A stretch of DNA of 64,000 nucleotides from assembly GCF_001612665.1 (NCBI RefSeq), contig NZ_BDAX01000007.1:81855-145854 (forward strand), read 5' to 3'. The notes beneath the pieces were generated by a model. That model had not been told where the DNA came from. It did no database searches and saw only the letters and a list, made by a program, of their open reading frames with translations. This DNA is from Nocardia alba NBRC 108234 (lineage in GTDB: Bacteria > Actinomycetota > Actinomycetes > Mycobacteriales > Mycobacteriaceae). This document shows positions 53,048 through 63,200 of this stretch, piece by piece (the first letter of the stretch is position 1; every line of letters starts with the position of its first letter). The position numbers were made by a program, and so were the translations under genes.

Positions 53048-54085
53048 ATGGGGATGCGGTACGCGATGCGATCGTTGGTGGTGACCGTCGGGGTGGCGCT
53101 GGCCGCGGGATCGGGGGCGGTGATGTCGGCGAACGCGTGCGCGTGCGGCGGCGTGGTCAGCGGCGACAGTTCGGCACGGGTGAACAGCGAGTCCGCCGTG
53201 CTCGGCTGGGACGGGCGGCGCGAGACCGTGCTGATGCGATTGGGCATGCGGTTCACCGGCGCCGACGCGGCCCTGATCGTGCCGACGCCGACCCCGGCGA
53301 CCGTCTCGGCGGGCAGCGCGGACTCGTTCCGGGAGCTCGCACGCGTGACCGCGCCCGAGCGGGTCACCGAATACGACTGGTTCGGCAGCGGTTCACTCGG
53401 CGGCGACGCGTCCAGCGCCGCTCCGGGTTCGGGCCCCGATGTGCTGAGTCAGGTGCAGTTGGGACCACTGGAGGCGACCACCCTGCGCGGCGGCGATCTC
53501 ACCGGCATCCGAGAGTGGCTCGACACCAACGGCTATCAGCTCCGACCCGAGGTGAGCGCCACGCTCGACCCCTACCTCCGCGAAGGCTGGTCCTTCGTAG
53601 CCATGCGGCTCACCAGCGCGAAGCCGCTGTCCGGCGCGCTCGACCCGGTCCGGATCACCTTCGACTCCGACCGGCTCGTGTATCCGATGCGCATGTCGGC
53701 CGCCGCGACCACACCGCAATCGGTCCACCTCTACGTCTTCAGCGATCACCGGGTGACACGTCTAGACCCCGATACGGACCGGCACACCGTCGCCACCGAA
53801 TTCGCCGCTCCGGTCGGCGAACCCAGCGACCCGGATCTGCGGGCACTCGCCGCAGGGCACGATTACCTCACCGAACTCTCGATCTACATCCCCGACCCCG
53901 CGACGATCACCAGCGATTTCCTACTCGGCCCCGCCGCCACCGATACCCCGGTGCGGGACCGGCTGGTGAGCAAGGAATACGTCGAGATCCTCGGTCTACC
54001 CGCGGGCTACGTCCTGATCGTCGCCGCGCTGTCGCTGATCGGCGTGCTCGCGAGCGTGATCCTGCGTCGACGGTCCGCGCGGTAG
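53048..54085 (+). CDS. DUF2330 membrane-anchored exported protein
   Basis: This 345-aa protein is of the DUF2330 type: a signal peptide (1 to about 30, RSLVVTVGVALAAGSGAVMS), then the conserved Cys-rich NACACGGVVS that opens the mature domain, a long extracytoplasmic domain, and a C-terminal membrane span (about 315-337, GYVLIVAALSLIGVLASVIL) with the short basic tail RRRSAR. No function is known for the family. The ATG follows TAGCCT by 7 nt, so the transcript is leaderless. It converges with the mycolyltransferase gene (12-nt gap). Confidence 0.82.
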   Translation: MGMRYAMRSLVVTVGVALAAGSGAVMSANACACGGVVSGDSSARVNSESAVLGWDGRRETVLMRLGMRFTGADAALIVPTPTPATVSAGSADSFRELARVTAPERVTEYDWFGSGSLGGDASSAAPGSGPDVLSQVQLGPLEATTLRGGDLTGIREWLDTNGYQLRPEVSATLDPYLREGWSFVAMRLTSAKPLSGALDPVRITFDSDRLVYPMRMSAAATTPQSVHLYVFSDHRVTRLDPDTDRHTVATEFAAPVGEPSDPDLRALAAGHDYLTELSIYIPDPATITSDFLLGPAATDTPVRDRLVSKEYVEILGLPAGYVLIVAALSLIGVLASVILRRRSAR

Positions 54086-54097
54086 GTCCGAGAACTC

Positions 54098-55057
54098 TCA
54101 GGCCCCGAGCGGCGGACCGATGAACGGCCACGACGCGTGCAGGGCGTCCTGCCAGTAGGACCAGGAGTGGGTGCCCACCGGGTGGTAGTCGATTCTGGCG
54201 CCGATGCCCGCGGCGCGCAGGCGCTGGTCGAAGGCCACCATGCAGGTGTTGACGCCGAGTTCGATGGGACCGCCGAGGAAGATGTTCTCGGCCAGCGTCG
54301 GCTTGAGTTCGAGCTCGTGCGGGCCGGGGATTCCGGTGCCGGTCGACAGGTACAGCGCCTTGCCGCGCAACCCGTCCAGCATCAGGGCGGGGTCGTGCGC
54401 CGCCCATTCGGGACTACCGGGCAGGCCCCACATATTGCCGGGGTTGCCGCCCCGGTTGACGATGGAGAACATCATCGCGCCCGCCGCCATCGCGATGTCC
54501 GGACAGGCGCTGTACCCGGCCACCGAACGGTAGAGACCGGGGTGGCGGGCGGCCAGGATGTAGGCCGCGTTGCCGCCCATCGACAGTCCACCGATGCCGT
54601 TGAGGCCGTTGCCGTTGAACTGCGCGTCGATCAGGCCCGGCAGTTCCTCGGTGAGAAACGTTTCCCACCGGTACCGGCCGAACCGAGGATCGTCGGTGAT
54701 CCAGTTGGTGTAGTAGCTGGCCTGGCCGCCCATCGGCAGCACCACATTGACGAATTTGTCGCGGAAGAAGGCCTCGGCGTCGGTGGCGTTGGTCCAGGTG
54801 CTCTGGCCGATGCCGGGGTCGAGGCCGTCGAGCAGGTAGTACGTGCCGCGCGAGCCGCCGCCCGCGGGGTGCAGGACCTGCAGATCGACATTGCGACCCA
54901 TCGCGGGCGAGGTGACGGTGATCGCCGTCCGGAACGGGGTGAGTTCGTTGACGCCGATGATCTGCGCGGCGGACGCCGTCGCGGGGTGCACCACCGCCGG
55001 TCCGATCACGCCGAGAGCGAATACCAGCACTGCAGCAGCAACACTTATGCGACGCAC
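54098..55057 (-). CDS. Antigen 85-like mycolyltransferase/esterase
   Basis: Antigen 85 enzymes move mycolic acids between trehalose and arabinogalactan in the envelope of mycolata. The 319-aa protein has a signal peptide (1 to about 35, VAAAVLVFALGVIGPAVVH). Marks of the family are YLLDGLDPGIGQSTW, MGGQASYYTNWITDD, the nucleophile in GGLSMGGNAAYILAA, and the catalytic His in VGTHSWSYWQDAL. The start is GTG 55057, with GGAGGG 7 nt upstream. A Cys (STNTC-type, here GVNTCMVAF) sits in a conserved strand. It may use corynemycolate or nocardomycolate; the exact lipid is inferred. Confidence 0.9.
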   Translation of the reverse strand: MRRISVAAAVLVFALGVIGPAVVHPATASAAQIIGVNELTPFRTAITVTSPAMGRNVDLQVLHPAGGGSRGTYYLLDGLDPGIGQSTWTNATDAEAFFRDKFVNVVLPMGGQASYYTNWITDDPRFGRYRWETFLTEELPGLIDAQFNGNGLNGIGGLSMGGNAAYILAARHPGLYRSVAGYSACPDIAMAAGAMMFSIVNRGGNPGNMWGLPGSPEWAAHDPALMLDGLRGKALYLSTGTGIPGPHELELKPTLAENIFLGGPIELGVNTCMVAFDQRLRAAGIGARIDYHPVGTHSWSYWQDALHASWPFIGPPLGA

Positions 55058-55191
55058 GATAAACCCTCCATCACCGCATGCCAATGACGTCCAAAATAAC
55101 CCACAGGCGAACAAACTGGAAGTACTAGACGTGTCCAGCTTTTCCCCAGCAAATCATCAGGTACGCGATGCGCGGTTCGGCCAGGATCAGG

Positions 55192-55614
55192 TCAGCGGGT
55201 GAGCGCGCCCCGAATCGAACCGGCCAGGTAGTCGAGATCGGCCCGCGCCGGCGACGTCGGCCGCGCGCGAAGCCCGAAGCCGTCACCGGGCGTTCGCGGG
55301 ATCACGTGCAGATGCACATGGAAGACCTCCTGTCCGGCCGTCACCCCGTCGGCGAGAAAGAAATTCACCCCGTCGGCCGCCACTTCACTCTCACGCAGCG
55401 CGGCGGCGATCCGCTGCCCGACCTGAAACAGCTTGCCGCCCAACGCGGGATCGAGATCGGCCAGACTCGGCGCCGCGACCTTGGGCACCACGAGGACATG
55501 GCCCGGCGTCACAGGACGAATGTCCATGAAGGCGAGGACGTCGTCGTCCTCGTATACCTTCGAGGAGGGGGCGGCCCCGGCGATGATGTCGGCGAAGATC
55601 GTGTACGGATTCAC
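55192..55614 (-). CDS. HIT-family nucleotide hydrolase
   Basis: HIT (histidine triad) enzymes hydrolyse AMP-lysine-type and other nucleoside phosphoramidates. The 140-aa protein starts at GTG 55614 (VNPYTIFADIIAG) and has the triad HVHLHVIPRTPGDGFGL; DDDVLAFMDIRPVTPGHVLV precedes it. ACGGTA (TACCGT on the minus strand) lies 6 nt upstream of the GTG, so the transcript is probably leaderless. The longer upstream frame is antisense-like sequence and discarded. It is followed by 134 nt before the mycolyltransferase gene on the same strand. Confidence 0.92.
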   Translation of the reverse strand: MNPYTIFADIIAGAAPSSKVYEDDDVLAFMDIRPVTPGHVLVVPKVAAPSLADLDPALGGKLFQVGQRIAAALRESEVAADGVNFFLADGVTAGQEVFHVHLHVIPRTPGDGFGLRARPTSPARADLDYLAGSIRGALTR

Positions 55615-55620
55615 CCGGGT

Positions 55621-55626
55621 ACGGTA
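55621..55626 (-). promoter_or_regulatory. -10 element of the HIT gene, leaderless start
   Basis: TACCGT on the minus strand is 6 nt upstream of GTG 55614. Confidence 0.5.
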
Positions 55627-55696
55627 TCGGCTTCGACGCGCGAAAGCCCGCCACCTGCGCCGAAAACGCGGCAGTGGCGGGCTGATTCGCACGTGT

Positions 55697-57118
55697 CTAC
55701 AGAATCGGCGACGGGGTGTAGCGCGCGGCTTCCGGATTCGCCTCGACCAGCTTCTGCACCCGCGCGACGACCTCGGACACCTGGTCGGCCGCCGCGCCGA
55801 TGAACGCCGCCTTGTCGGCCAGCGCGGCGTCGAGGCCGGCACGGTCGAGCGGCATCCGGTCATCGGCGGCCAGGCGATCGAGCAGATCGGGTTCGCGCCC
55901 CTGCTCGCGCATGGCCAGCGCCACCGCGACGGCGTGCTCCTTGATGACCTCGTGCGCGGTCTCCCGGCCGACGCCCGCGCGCACCGCCGCCATCAGGATG
56001 CGGGTGGTCGCGAGGAACGGCAGGTACCGGTCGAGCTCACGCGAGACCACCGCCGGGTAGGCGCCGAACTCGGCGAGCACGGTCAGGAAGGTCTCCATCT
56101 GCCCGTCGATGGCGAAGAACGCGTCGGGCAGCGCGACGCGGCGCACCACCGAGCAGAACACGTCGCCTTCGTTCCACTGCGCGCCCGCCAGCTCGGCGGC
56201 CATCGAGCCGTAGCCACGCAGGATCACCTGCAGGCCGTTCACCCGCTCACACGAGCGCGTGTTCATCTTGTGCGGCATCGCCGACGATCCGACCTGCCCC
56301 GGCTGGAAACCCTCGGTGACCAGCTCATGACCGGCCATCAGCCGAATCGCGTGCGCGAACGACGACGGCCCGGCGCCCAGCTGCACCAGCGCCGACAGCA
56401 CATCGTGATCCAGCGACCGCGGGTACACCTGACCCACGCTGGTGAACACATTCGCGAAGCCGAGGTGGGTGGCGACCTGCTGTTCGAGAGCGGCGAGTTT
56501 GTTCGCGTCACCGTCGAGCAGGTCGAGCATGTCCTGGGCGGTGCCCATCGGCCCCTTGATCCCGCGCAGCGGGTAGCGCTCGATCAGCTCACGCACGCGC
56601 GCCAGGCCGACCAGCATCTCGTCGGCGGCGGAGGCGAAGCGTTTGCCCAGCGTGGTGGCCTGCGCGGCGACATTGTGCGAGCGCCCGGCCATCACCAGTT
56701 CCTGGTACTCGACGGCCCGCTCGGCCAGCCGGGCCGCGATGGCGACGCCGTGGCGATAGACGTGCTCGAGCGACAACCTGATCTGCAGCTGCTCGACATT
56801 CTCGGTGAGGTCGCGGCTGGTCATGCCCTTGTGCACGTGTTCGTGCCCGGCGAGCGCGTTGAATTCCTCGATGCGCGCCTTCACGTCGTGGCGGGTGACC
56901 CGCTCGCGCTCGGCGATCGAAGCCAGGTCCACGTGGTCGATGACGCGTTCATAGTCCTCGACAACCCCTGCGGGGACATCGATTCCGAGTTCGGCCTGCG
57001 CGCGCAGCACCTCCAGCCACAGCCGGCGCTCGAGCACGATCTTGTTCTCGGGCGACCAGAGCGCGACGAGCTCCGGGCTGGCGTATCGGGTGGCGAGGAC
57101 ATTCGGGACGAGGCTCAC
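55697..57118 (-). CDS. purB: Adenylosuccinate lyase PurB
   Basis: PurB performs two elimination steps of purine synthesis, releasing fumarate from SAICAR and from adenylosuccinate. The 473-aa protein starts at GTG 57118 (VSLVPNVLATRYA) with the -10 hexamer TAGACT 8 nt upstream, inside the end of the tetR gene. The catalytic loop shows GSSAMPHKMNTRSCERVNG with the nucleophile Ser; other marks are GRSHNVAAQATTLGKRFAS and MTSRDLTENVEQLQ. The region is the mycobacterial purB locus. Identification is secure. Confidence 0.96.
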   Translation of the reverse strand: MSLVPNVLATRYASPELVALWSPENKIVLERRLWLEVLRAQAELGIDVPAGVVEDYERVIDHVDLASIAERERVTRHDVKARIEEFNALAGHEHVHKGMTSRDLTENVEQLQIRLSLEHVYRHGVAIAARLAERAVEYQELVMAGRSHNVAAQATTLGKRFASAADEMLVGLARVRELIERYPLRGIKGPMGTAQDMLDLLDGDANKLAALEQQVATHLGFANVFTSVGQVYPRSLDHDVLSALVQLGAGPSSFAHAIRLMAGHELVTEGFQPGQVGSSAMPHKMNTRSCERVNGLQVILRGYGSMAAELAGAQWNEGDVFCSVVRRVALPDAFFAIDGQMETFLTVLAEFGAYPAVVSRELDRYLPFLATTRILMAAVRAGVGRETAHEVIKEHAVAVALAMREQGREPDLLDRLAADDRMPLDRAGLDAALADKAAFIGAAADQVSEVVARVQKLVEANPEAARYTPSPIL

Positions 57119-57124
57119 GAGCAC

Positions 57125-57778
57125 TCAGTCTAATTGCCGCACCCGTTCGACCTGCTGGGGCATCATGTTCGGGACCACCGGCGGGGCGACGATGTCGATC
57201 ATTTCGAGCAGACCGGCCCTGGCGGGTCGGCGGGGTTCGGGGTGGCCTTCGATCAGCGCGGCGACCACCGCACCGTCGACGACGGCCACCATCCTGCGTA
57301 ACTGCTCGGGGCGCACCACTCGGTCGGAGCGGCGCAGCACGTCGGCGAGCAGGTCTTCGAGCTGGGTGCGTAGTCGGAGCTGGACCTCACGTAACTCGGG
57401 GTGACGGGCCGAGGCCACCGAACGCTCGTAGCGGGCGATCAGCTGACCGCGGGCGTCGAGGTCGCCGTCGTCGGGGCCGACGAGCACGTCGAGCACGAGC
57501 TCGACCGTCGCCTCGGTGCCGCGCCTGCGATGACTGACTTCCCCGACCCGGCGGCGCATCGCGTCGAGTTCGATCGCGCCGCTGAACTCGACGGCGCGGG
57601 CGATCAGGTCCTCGAGCGACTCGAAGTAGTAGGTGGTCGACGCGAGCGGAAGATCAGCTCGCGAGGCCACTGAACGATGCCGCACGGCGTCGAAGCCGCC
57701 TTCGAGCAACAGCTCAGCCGCCGCCGCCACCAGAGCCTGCCGACGTCGTTCGCCTTTCGGGGTCGTTGCGGTGGTCAC
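57125..57778 (-). CDS. TetR-family transcriptional regulator
   Basis: This 217-aa repressor has an N-terminal helix-turn-helix of TetR type (QALVAAAAELLLEGGFDAVRH, with the recognition region VASRADLPLASTTYYFESL) and a ligand-binding C-terminal helical domain. The start is GTG 57778. It lies immediately upstream of purB, whose promoter is inside its 3' end. It is preceded, across 157 bp, by an aminotransferase gene on the same strand, so its own promoter is in that gap. The ligand and targets are unknown; purB and the aminotransferase are possible targets. Confidence 0.88.
   Translation of the reverse strand: MTTATTPKGERRRQALVAAAAELLLEGGFDAVRHRSVASRADLPLASTTYYFESLEDLIARAVEFSGAIELDAMRRRVGEVSHRRRGTEATVELVLDVLVGPDDGDLDARGQLIARYERSVASARHPELREVQLRLRTQLEDLLADVLRRSDRVVRPEQLRRMVAVVDGAVVAALIEGHPEPRRPARAGLLEMIDIVAPPVVPNMMPQQVERVRQLD
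57127..57132 (-). promoter_or_regulatory. -10 element of purB inside the tetR end
   Basis: TAGACT (minus strand) overlaps the final codons of the tetR gene and lies 8 nt upstream of GTG 57118, suggesting a leaderless purB transcript. Confidence 0.5.
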
Positions 57779-57935
57779 CGTGCAGGAGTGCCAGTCATCA
57801 TCAGTTCAACCGTGCGCAATCGTCATCGGGGAAACACTGGGAATTCGGGATAACTGAGTTTTACCGTATCCCGGCACAGTTGTGTTCGTACTACGCAAAG
57901 TTGTTGTCGCACATCACTGTTGACAAGCCCTCGAA

Positions 57936-59135
57936 TCAGCTCCGCAGGAAGGGACCGAGACGCTCCAGCGCTGCGGCGATGTCGTCGGTGGCGCCCGCGA
58001 AGGAAAAACGTACCGTGTGGTTTCCGTTTACAGTGTCGAAATCCAGTCCGGGTGCCAGCGCGACACCGGTTTCGGCGAGCACCTCGGCGCACCAGGCGCG
58101 GGAATTGTCGGTCAGATGACCAATATCGGCATAGGCGTAGAAGGCTCCGTCGGCGGGCGCGAGATCGGTGATTCCGAGCGCCGGCAGACCCTCCAGAAGC
58201 AGCGCCCGGTTGCGCGCGTACCGGCGCACGTGCCCGTCCAGTTCATCCTTGGCTTCCGGTCCGAAAGCGTGCACGGCCGCGTACTGGGAGACCGCGGGCG
58301 GGCACACCGTCATATTCGACGCCAGCCGTTGCAGCGCCGGGCGCAGGTCGGCCGGGGCCAGCATCCAGCCCAGCCGCCAGCCGGTCATCGAGAAGTACTT
58401 CGACACCGAACCGATCACCACCGACGCGCGCGAGAACTCCCACGCCGAGGACGTCGGCGTGCTCGCGCCCGCGTAGGTGATGCCGTGGTAGATCTCATCG
58501 GAGATCAGCAGCGTGCCGTGCTCGTCGCACCAGCGAGCCAGCGCGGCGAGCTCGGTGGGGTCGATCATGGTGCCGGTCGGGTTGGCCGGACTGGCCACCA
58601 CCAGACCCTTCGGCGCCTCCTGCAGAGCTTCGAGCATCGCCACGGTCGGCTGAAATCTCGTCTGCGGACCACAGTCCAACTCGACGACGGTGCAGCCGAG
58701 AGCCGACAGCGTGTTCCGATAGGCGGGATAGCCGGGGCGCGCCACCACCACGGTGTCCCCCACATCGAACGCGGCCAGGAAGATCAGCGTGAACGCCCCC
58801 GACGACCCGGTCGTCACCACCACCTCATCCGGGTGCACGTCATACCCGTACGTCTCACTGTGATGCCCCGCGATAGCCTCACGCAACGGCAGAATCCCGA
58901 ATGTCTCGGTATACCCGAGCAATTCGTGATCGATCGCCGCCCTGGTCGCCCGCAATACGGGTGCGGGCGCCTGCGTAGACGGCTGCCCCGCCGCGAGCAC
59001 CAACACATCCCCATGCGACCTGGCCCGCTCAGCGGCCGCCTTCCACACATCCATGACATAGAACGGGGCAATGGCCGACCGACGCGATTCTCTGGACACC
59101 CCAGAGACGGTAATCGACACCCGCACGTCAGCCAT
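57936..59135 (-). CDS. Class I/II PLP-dependent aminotransferase
   Basis: This 399-aa fold-type I aminotransferase starts MADVRVSITVSGVSRESRR. Marks are VVTTGSSGAFTLIFLAAF, VVASPANPTGTMIDPTEL, ISDEIYHGITY, and the PLP Lys in GSVSKYFSMTGWRLGW; Arg binding of the substrate carboxylate is near TVRFSFAG at the end. The branch is near the valine/alanine-type or DapC-like enzymes, not clearly assignable. The longer frame before the ATG is not conserved. It is transcribed toward the tetR-purB genes; the Rhs immunity gene lies 77 bp upstream on the same strand. Confidence 0.9.
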   Translation of the reverse strand: MADVRVSITVSGVSRESRRSAIAPFYVMDVWKAAAERARSHGDVLVLAAGQPSTQAPAPVLRATRAAIDHELLGYTETFGILPLREAIAGHHSETYGYDVHPDEVVVTTGSSGAFTLIFLAAFDVGDTVVVARPGYPAYRNTLSALGCTVVELDCGPQTRFQPTVAMLEALQEAPKGLVVASPANPTGTMIDPTELAALARWCDEHGTLLISDEIYHGITYAGASTPTSSAWEFSRASVVIGSVSKYFSMTGWRLGWMLAPADLRPALQRLASNMTVCPPAVSQYAAVHAFGPEAKDELDGHVRRYARNRALLLEGLPALGITDLAPADGAFYAYADIGHLTDNSRAWCAEVLAETGVALAPGLDFDTVNGNHTVRFSFAGATDDIAAALERLGPFLRS

Positions 59136-59212
59136 CACGCACCAGGCCTCCGCGCGAGACCCGCCTCTGATCACCAATCGACACCCAGATCCTTACGGTC
59201 GACGACAACTTA

Positions 59213-59956
59213 CTACCCATAGGTCCGGCGTCGCCACAAATCGAAAGCTGTAGCGATTACCGGGGTTACATCTTTTTCAAGGTTGACAACGTTGCGCCGG
59301 CCCCGTGGATCACGAGCGCGCACCGAACGGAACGGCGTATAGAAGACGCCGTTCTCCCACAGGGTAGATGTACCATTTACCTTGTGGTACAGATATTCCA
59401 AATTCTCCACAACCTCAGCGGTCAGCAGGGAATTTGCAATATACAGATCGACCGGCAACGGCATCGAGGTCAACTCCGAAGGAGTCGGAACAGGTTGTTC
59501 GATATCCACCGAACCGTAAAGCACGCCGGAAATATTTGACATTCTATGCAACAGCGTTCTCGAAAATTTCTCTCGCCGGTCCGCCGATATCAACTCATCC
59601 CTATTGAGATACTCCACCGGAATTCCGAGTTCTTCCGCAGACATATTGACGGCAATCGCATGCCTATCGGAATCGGACCGACGGTACACATACTCACAGT
59701 ACGCAGGGCCGATTCGAGGTACTTGAAACAGCTCTCCGATCACGTGAGTTTTCTCCCCTGAAATTCCGGGCGTGTCGCCTACGCCTGAAGTGCCTCCACC
59801 GTTTCCATGATCGACCGCAGACTCGGTGATCACGCCCGTAGCGGTTCCAACATCACGGAGTACCTCCGTTACAGCTCCGAACGTTTCCTCCTCAGGAGAC
59901 GTTGAGTACACTGTCACCGTAACGAACGGTGCCGTGGGACGCTTTTTCGATGCCAT
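59213..59956 (-). CDS. Putative immunity protein for the Rhs toxin
   Basis: This 247-aa protein matches no family known to me. It begins MASKKRPTAPFVTVTVY and ends FDLWRRRTYG, with no signal peptide or membrane span. It starts 4 nt after the stop codon of the Rhs toxin gene. Its sequence is less GC-rich than the backbone: 28 G/C of 60 in 59521-59580. Position and composition are typical of an immunity gene acquired together with a toxin tip. The role is inferred from context only; an accessory effector is the main alternative. Confidence 0.6.
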   Translation of the reverse strand: MASKKRPTAPFVTVTVYSTSPEEETFGAVTEVLRDVGTATGVITESAVDHGNGGGTSGVGDTPGISGEKTHVIGELFQVPRIGPAYCEYVYRRSDSDRHAIAVNMSAEELGIPVEYLNRDELISADRREKFSRTLLHRMSNISGVLYGSVDIEQPVPTPSELTSMPLPVDLYIANSLLTAEVVENLEYLYHKVNGTSTLWENGVFYTPFRSVRARDPRGRRNVVNLEKDVTPVIATAFDLWRRRTYG

Positions 59957-59960
59957 CGCT

Positions 59961-60287
59961 CTAACTCCACCAACCCGTCAAACGCCCCATGGCGGCCACC
60001 TGTGCAGAACTCGGCCGGAATGCTGTGACCAACTCCCCACTCGTTCGGTCGAATTGAGCCACAAAATACTTCCCATCAATTTTAGTAAGGTATCCGTGAG
60101 TATCAGTCCTTCCGGTACTCCACTCAAATGGGTTTTTGTTTCGCATCGCTTGTTCAATCATAGTCCTCCACTCGGCGTAGCGCTCGGTGTCTGACGGATT
60201 CATATGATCCTGGCGTCCAAACCACTCGTGAGCATGTCGGGTGAATGAATGCTGGAGCCCTTCGTCGGTAATCTCCGGACACGGCGT
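59961..60287 (-). other. C-terminal toxin tip of the Rhs protein (unassigned)
   Basis: After DPLGL the 108-residue tip starts TPCPEITDEGLQHSFTRHAH. Candidate catalytic residues are the paired His in HSFTRHAHEWF, a second His-rich stretch (DHMNPSD), Lys/Thr in TKIDGKYFVAQF, and Arg/Ser in FRPSSAQ. This spread is compatible with small RNase folds such as the BECR group, but I cannot name the family. Composition is far below the backbone: 24 G/C of 60 in 60061-60120 against 39 of 60 in 61801-61860. Confidence 0.65.
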
Positions 60288-63200
60288 CAAACCGAGTGGA
60301 TCAGTCCAAGTTATCGGGTTGTGCGGGTATATGTTCGAGTTTGGCGCAGGAATGAGACCCAACGGGTCTTGGGTGAGATATCGACCAGTCTCGGGATCGT
60401 AATAGCGGTGATGGTTGTAATGGAGACCAGTTTCGTGATCCTGTTGTTGACCTTGGAATCGGTGAGGTGTGCCCGGTCCAGTCCAGTGGGTTCGCCCCCA
60501 GAGCGAGGCCTTCGCGACTGAAGCAATATCGCCGGTAGCGGGGTCTACGAGGTGGGTGGGACTACCTTGGAGGTTGGTGACGATCGCCCAGAATCGATCG
60601 CCAATGGATTGAGTAAGAGGAACGTGGGTTGTCGGATGCATGGTCCACGTTTGGATTTCGATGCCAGACGAGCTAGTAGTCGATTGTTCAGCGAGATGAC
60701 TACCATCCCAAACAAATTCGGTCCGCAAACCACTGTCCTGATTTTTTCTGCTCGTGCGTCGACCGAGGGTATCGTAGGTATAGGACCAGGTATTTTTGTC
60801 GGGGGTGGTGACTTCGACCAGTTGGTCGAACGCGTTGTAGCGGTAGTGCCAAATGGCAGGTTTGCGAGATATGCGGGTTTTTTCTTTGCGGATCAGACGT
60901 CCGGCGGAGTCGTAGTGGTAACGAGTGCGGCCTGCTCGAATGAGGAGGTTGTTGCGGTATTCGAAGCGTGGGTCGGGCGCAGGTTCGGACTGTTCGGGTC
61001 CGGCGGGATCCGGTGGTGCTGGGGAGGTGGGGATGTCGACGGTGGTGAGGTTCGAGAGGGCGTCGTAGGTGTACTGCTCGGAAACAAAGCCGCCAGGGGT
61101 GGTGATGTGGGTGATGCGGCCCATTACGTCGAGGGTGTAGTCGCGGCGGCGGGTTCGGTGGGGGCTGGTGGTGGTGTGGCTGGTTATGTATCCGTCTGGT
61201 CGCCAGGTGTATTCGTCGCGCTCGAGAAGCTGGGTGGGTGCGCTGGTGTGGGGGTCGAGTTGGGCTAGTTCGCGGGTGAGGGTGTGCCCGGCCGCGTTGT
61301 AGGTGTTGTGTTGGCCGAGGCCCTCTGTGCGCCAGCTATTTTGGCGTCCGAGCAGGTCGTAGGTGAAGTCGAATCGGTGGCCCTCAGTGGTCAGTGCGGC
61401 AATCTGTCCGGTGGGGGCGTATTCGTAAGTGGTCGAGGAACCGGTGGGGGTGCTGTACCCGGTGCGGCGGCCGTGAAGATCGTAGTCGTAGGTGGTGGTT
61501 CGCCCGTCGACATCTTGGGCGAGGAGCCGTCCGGCGGGGCTGTGCGTGAACGCCACAGCGTGAATGGTGTCGGCGTGATGACCATTTCGAGCGGAGGCGA
61601 GTTTCCCGGACGCGGTGTGCGTGTGGGTGATCCATTCCCCGGTATCGGTGCTGATACCGGCGAATCGACCGAGGACGTCGTAGGCGTGGCGACGTTGGGC
61701 ACCGGTCGGGGTGATGATCGTGGTGGGCCGGTTGAGGAGGTCGTACTCGGTGTGCGTGACCGATCCGTTGTAGTCGGTTTCGGTGCACACGTTGCCGGTA
61801 GGGTCGTACTCGTAGGTCCAGGTGTCACCGAGGGGGTTGGTGACGGAGGTGAGGTGGCGTTCGGTGTCGTGGGTGTAGGCAGTGACGGTGCCATCAGGGG
61901 TTTCGCGTGAGGCGACGAGGTCGAACGTGTCGTAGGTGTAGCGGGTAGTCCCCCCGATCTGGTTGGTGTGGGTGAGGAGGTTGCCTTCACCGTCGTAGGT
62001 CCAGGACTGGGTCGTGCCGTCGGCGCCTCTGTGGAACAGCAGTTTTCCCTCGCCGGAGTACTGGTGGGTGCTGGTGTGGCCGAGGGGGTCGGTGATCGCG
62101 ATGGGTCGACCGAAGCTGTCGCGTTCCACGAGGGTGACGGCGCTGTCCGACTCGGTGATGCGAATCGGGAGCCCGGCGCGGTCGATGTCGACGCTGGTGG
62201 TGGCGCCGGTGGAGTGGATGATCGAGGCTGGTGCCCCGCACGAGTGATATGTGTAGGCGGTGGTGATTCCGTCGGCATCGGTGATGCGGGCGAGATTGTT
62301 GTTCTCGTCGTACTCGTGGGTGATTGTGGCGCCGTCGACATCGGTGATCGTGGCCGGGCGCCTCGGGGCGGCGTAGGTGACGGTGATGGATTGCTGATCG
62401 GGCCGCCGGAGCAGGATCAGATCACCGTCGGGGTTGTAGACATAGATCGTGGTGTTGGTGTGGGCGTCGATATGGCGAACCGGTTGGCGGTATTCGTTGT
62501 AGTCGGTGATCGAAGTACCGCCGCGCGGGTTGATCAGGTTCCGTAGGCACAGCTCGGAGTCGAACTCGAAAATCGTTGTCGCACCGAGAGAGTTCGTGTG
62601 ACGGGTGCGTGTTCGCCCGAATTCGGGGAGGTCTTCGTAGACGAAGGTCGCGGACAGGATGTTGTCGGTGCCCACCTGTTTCACGACGCGGCCGGATCGG
62701 TCGTAGGTGTTGTGCATCTCGGTGCCGCGGGAGTCACGCCAGGACAGCATCCGGGCATCGGGGTCGTAGCGGTACTGGGTGATCGCCCCGACACCATTGG
62801 TAACCGAGGTGAGATTGCCAGCGGTGTAACCGAATTCGCGCACCACAGCCGCGACCGGGCCCGCGCCCTTCCCGACGGTCGAAGTACTGTCGCTGGTGGC
62901 CACGACACCACCTTCGGTGACGGCAGCGTCAGTATTGGTGACGGTGAGGGCGGTGACCCGGCCCGCGTCGGTGTCGATATCGACACGATATCCACCCGAA
63001 TGCGTCACATGTGTCGGAGCGCCGTCAGCGTTGTAATGGAACCGGATGCGGTTGTGGTGGCGATCGGTGATCTCACTGATCGCGTAGTTGCCGAGCTGAA
63101 CATCCAAACCCGCGAGGGTCGGGTCGGGGGCGAAACCCCAGGTGAGTTCCCGGTCAGGGTCATGCACGTGGTAGCCGCCGGTCTCGGTGCGGACCATGGT

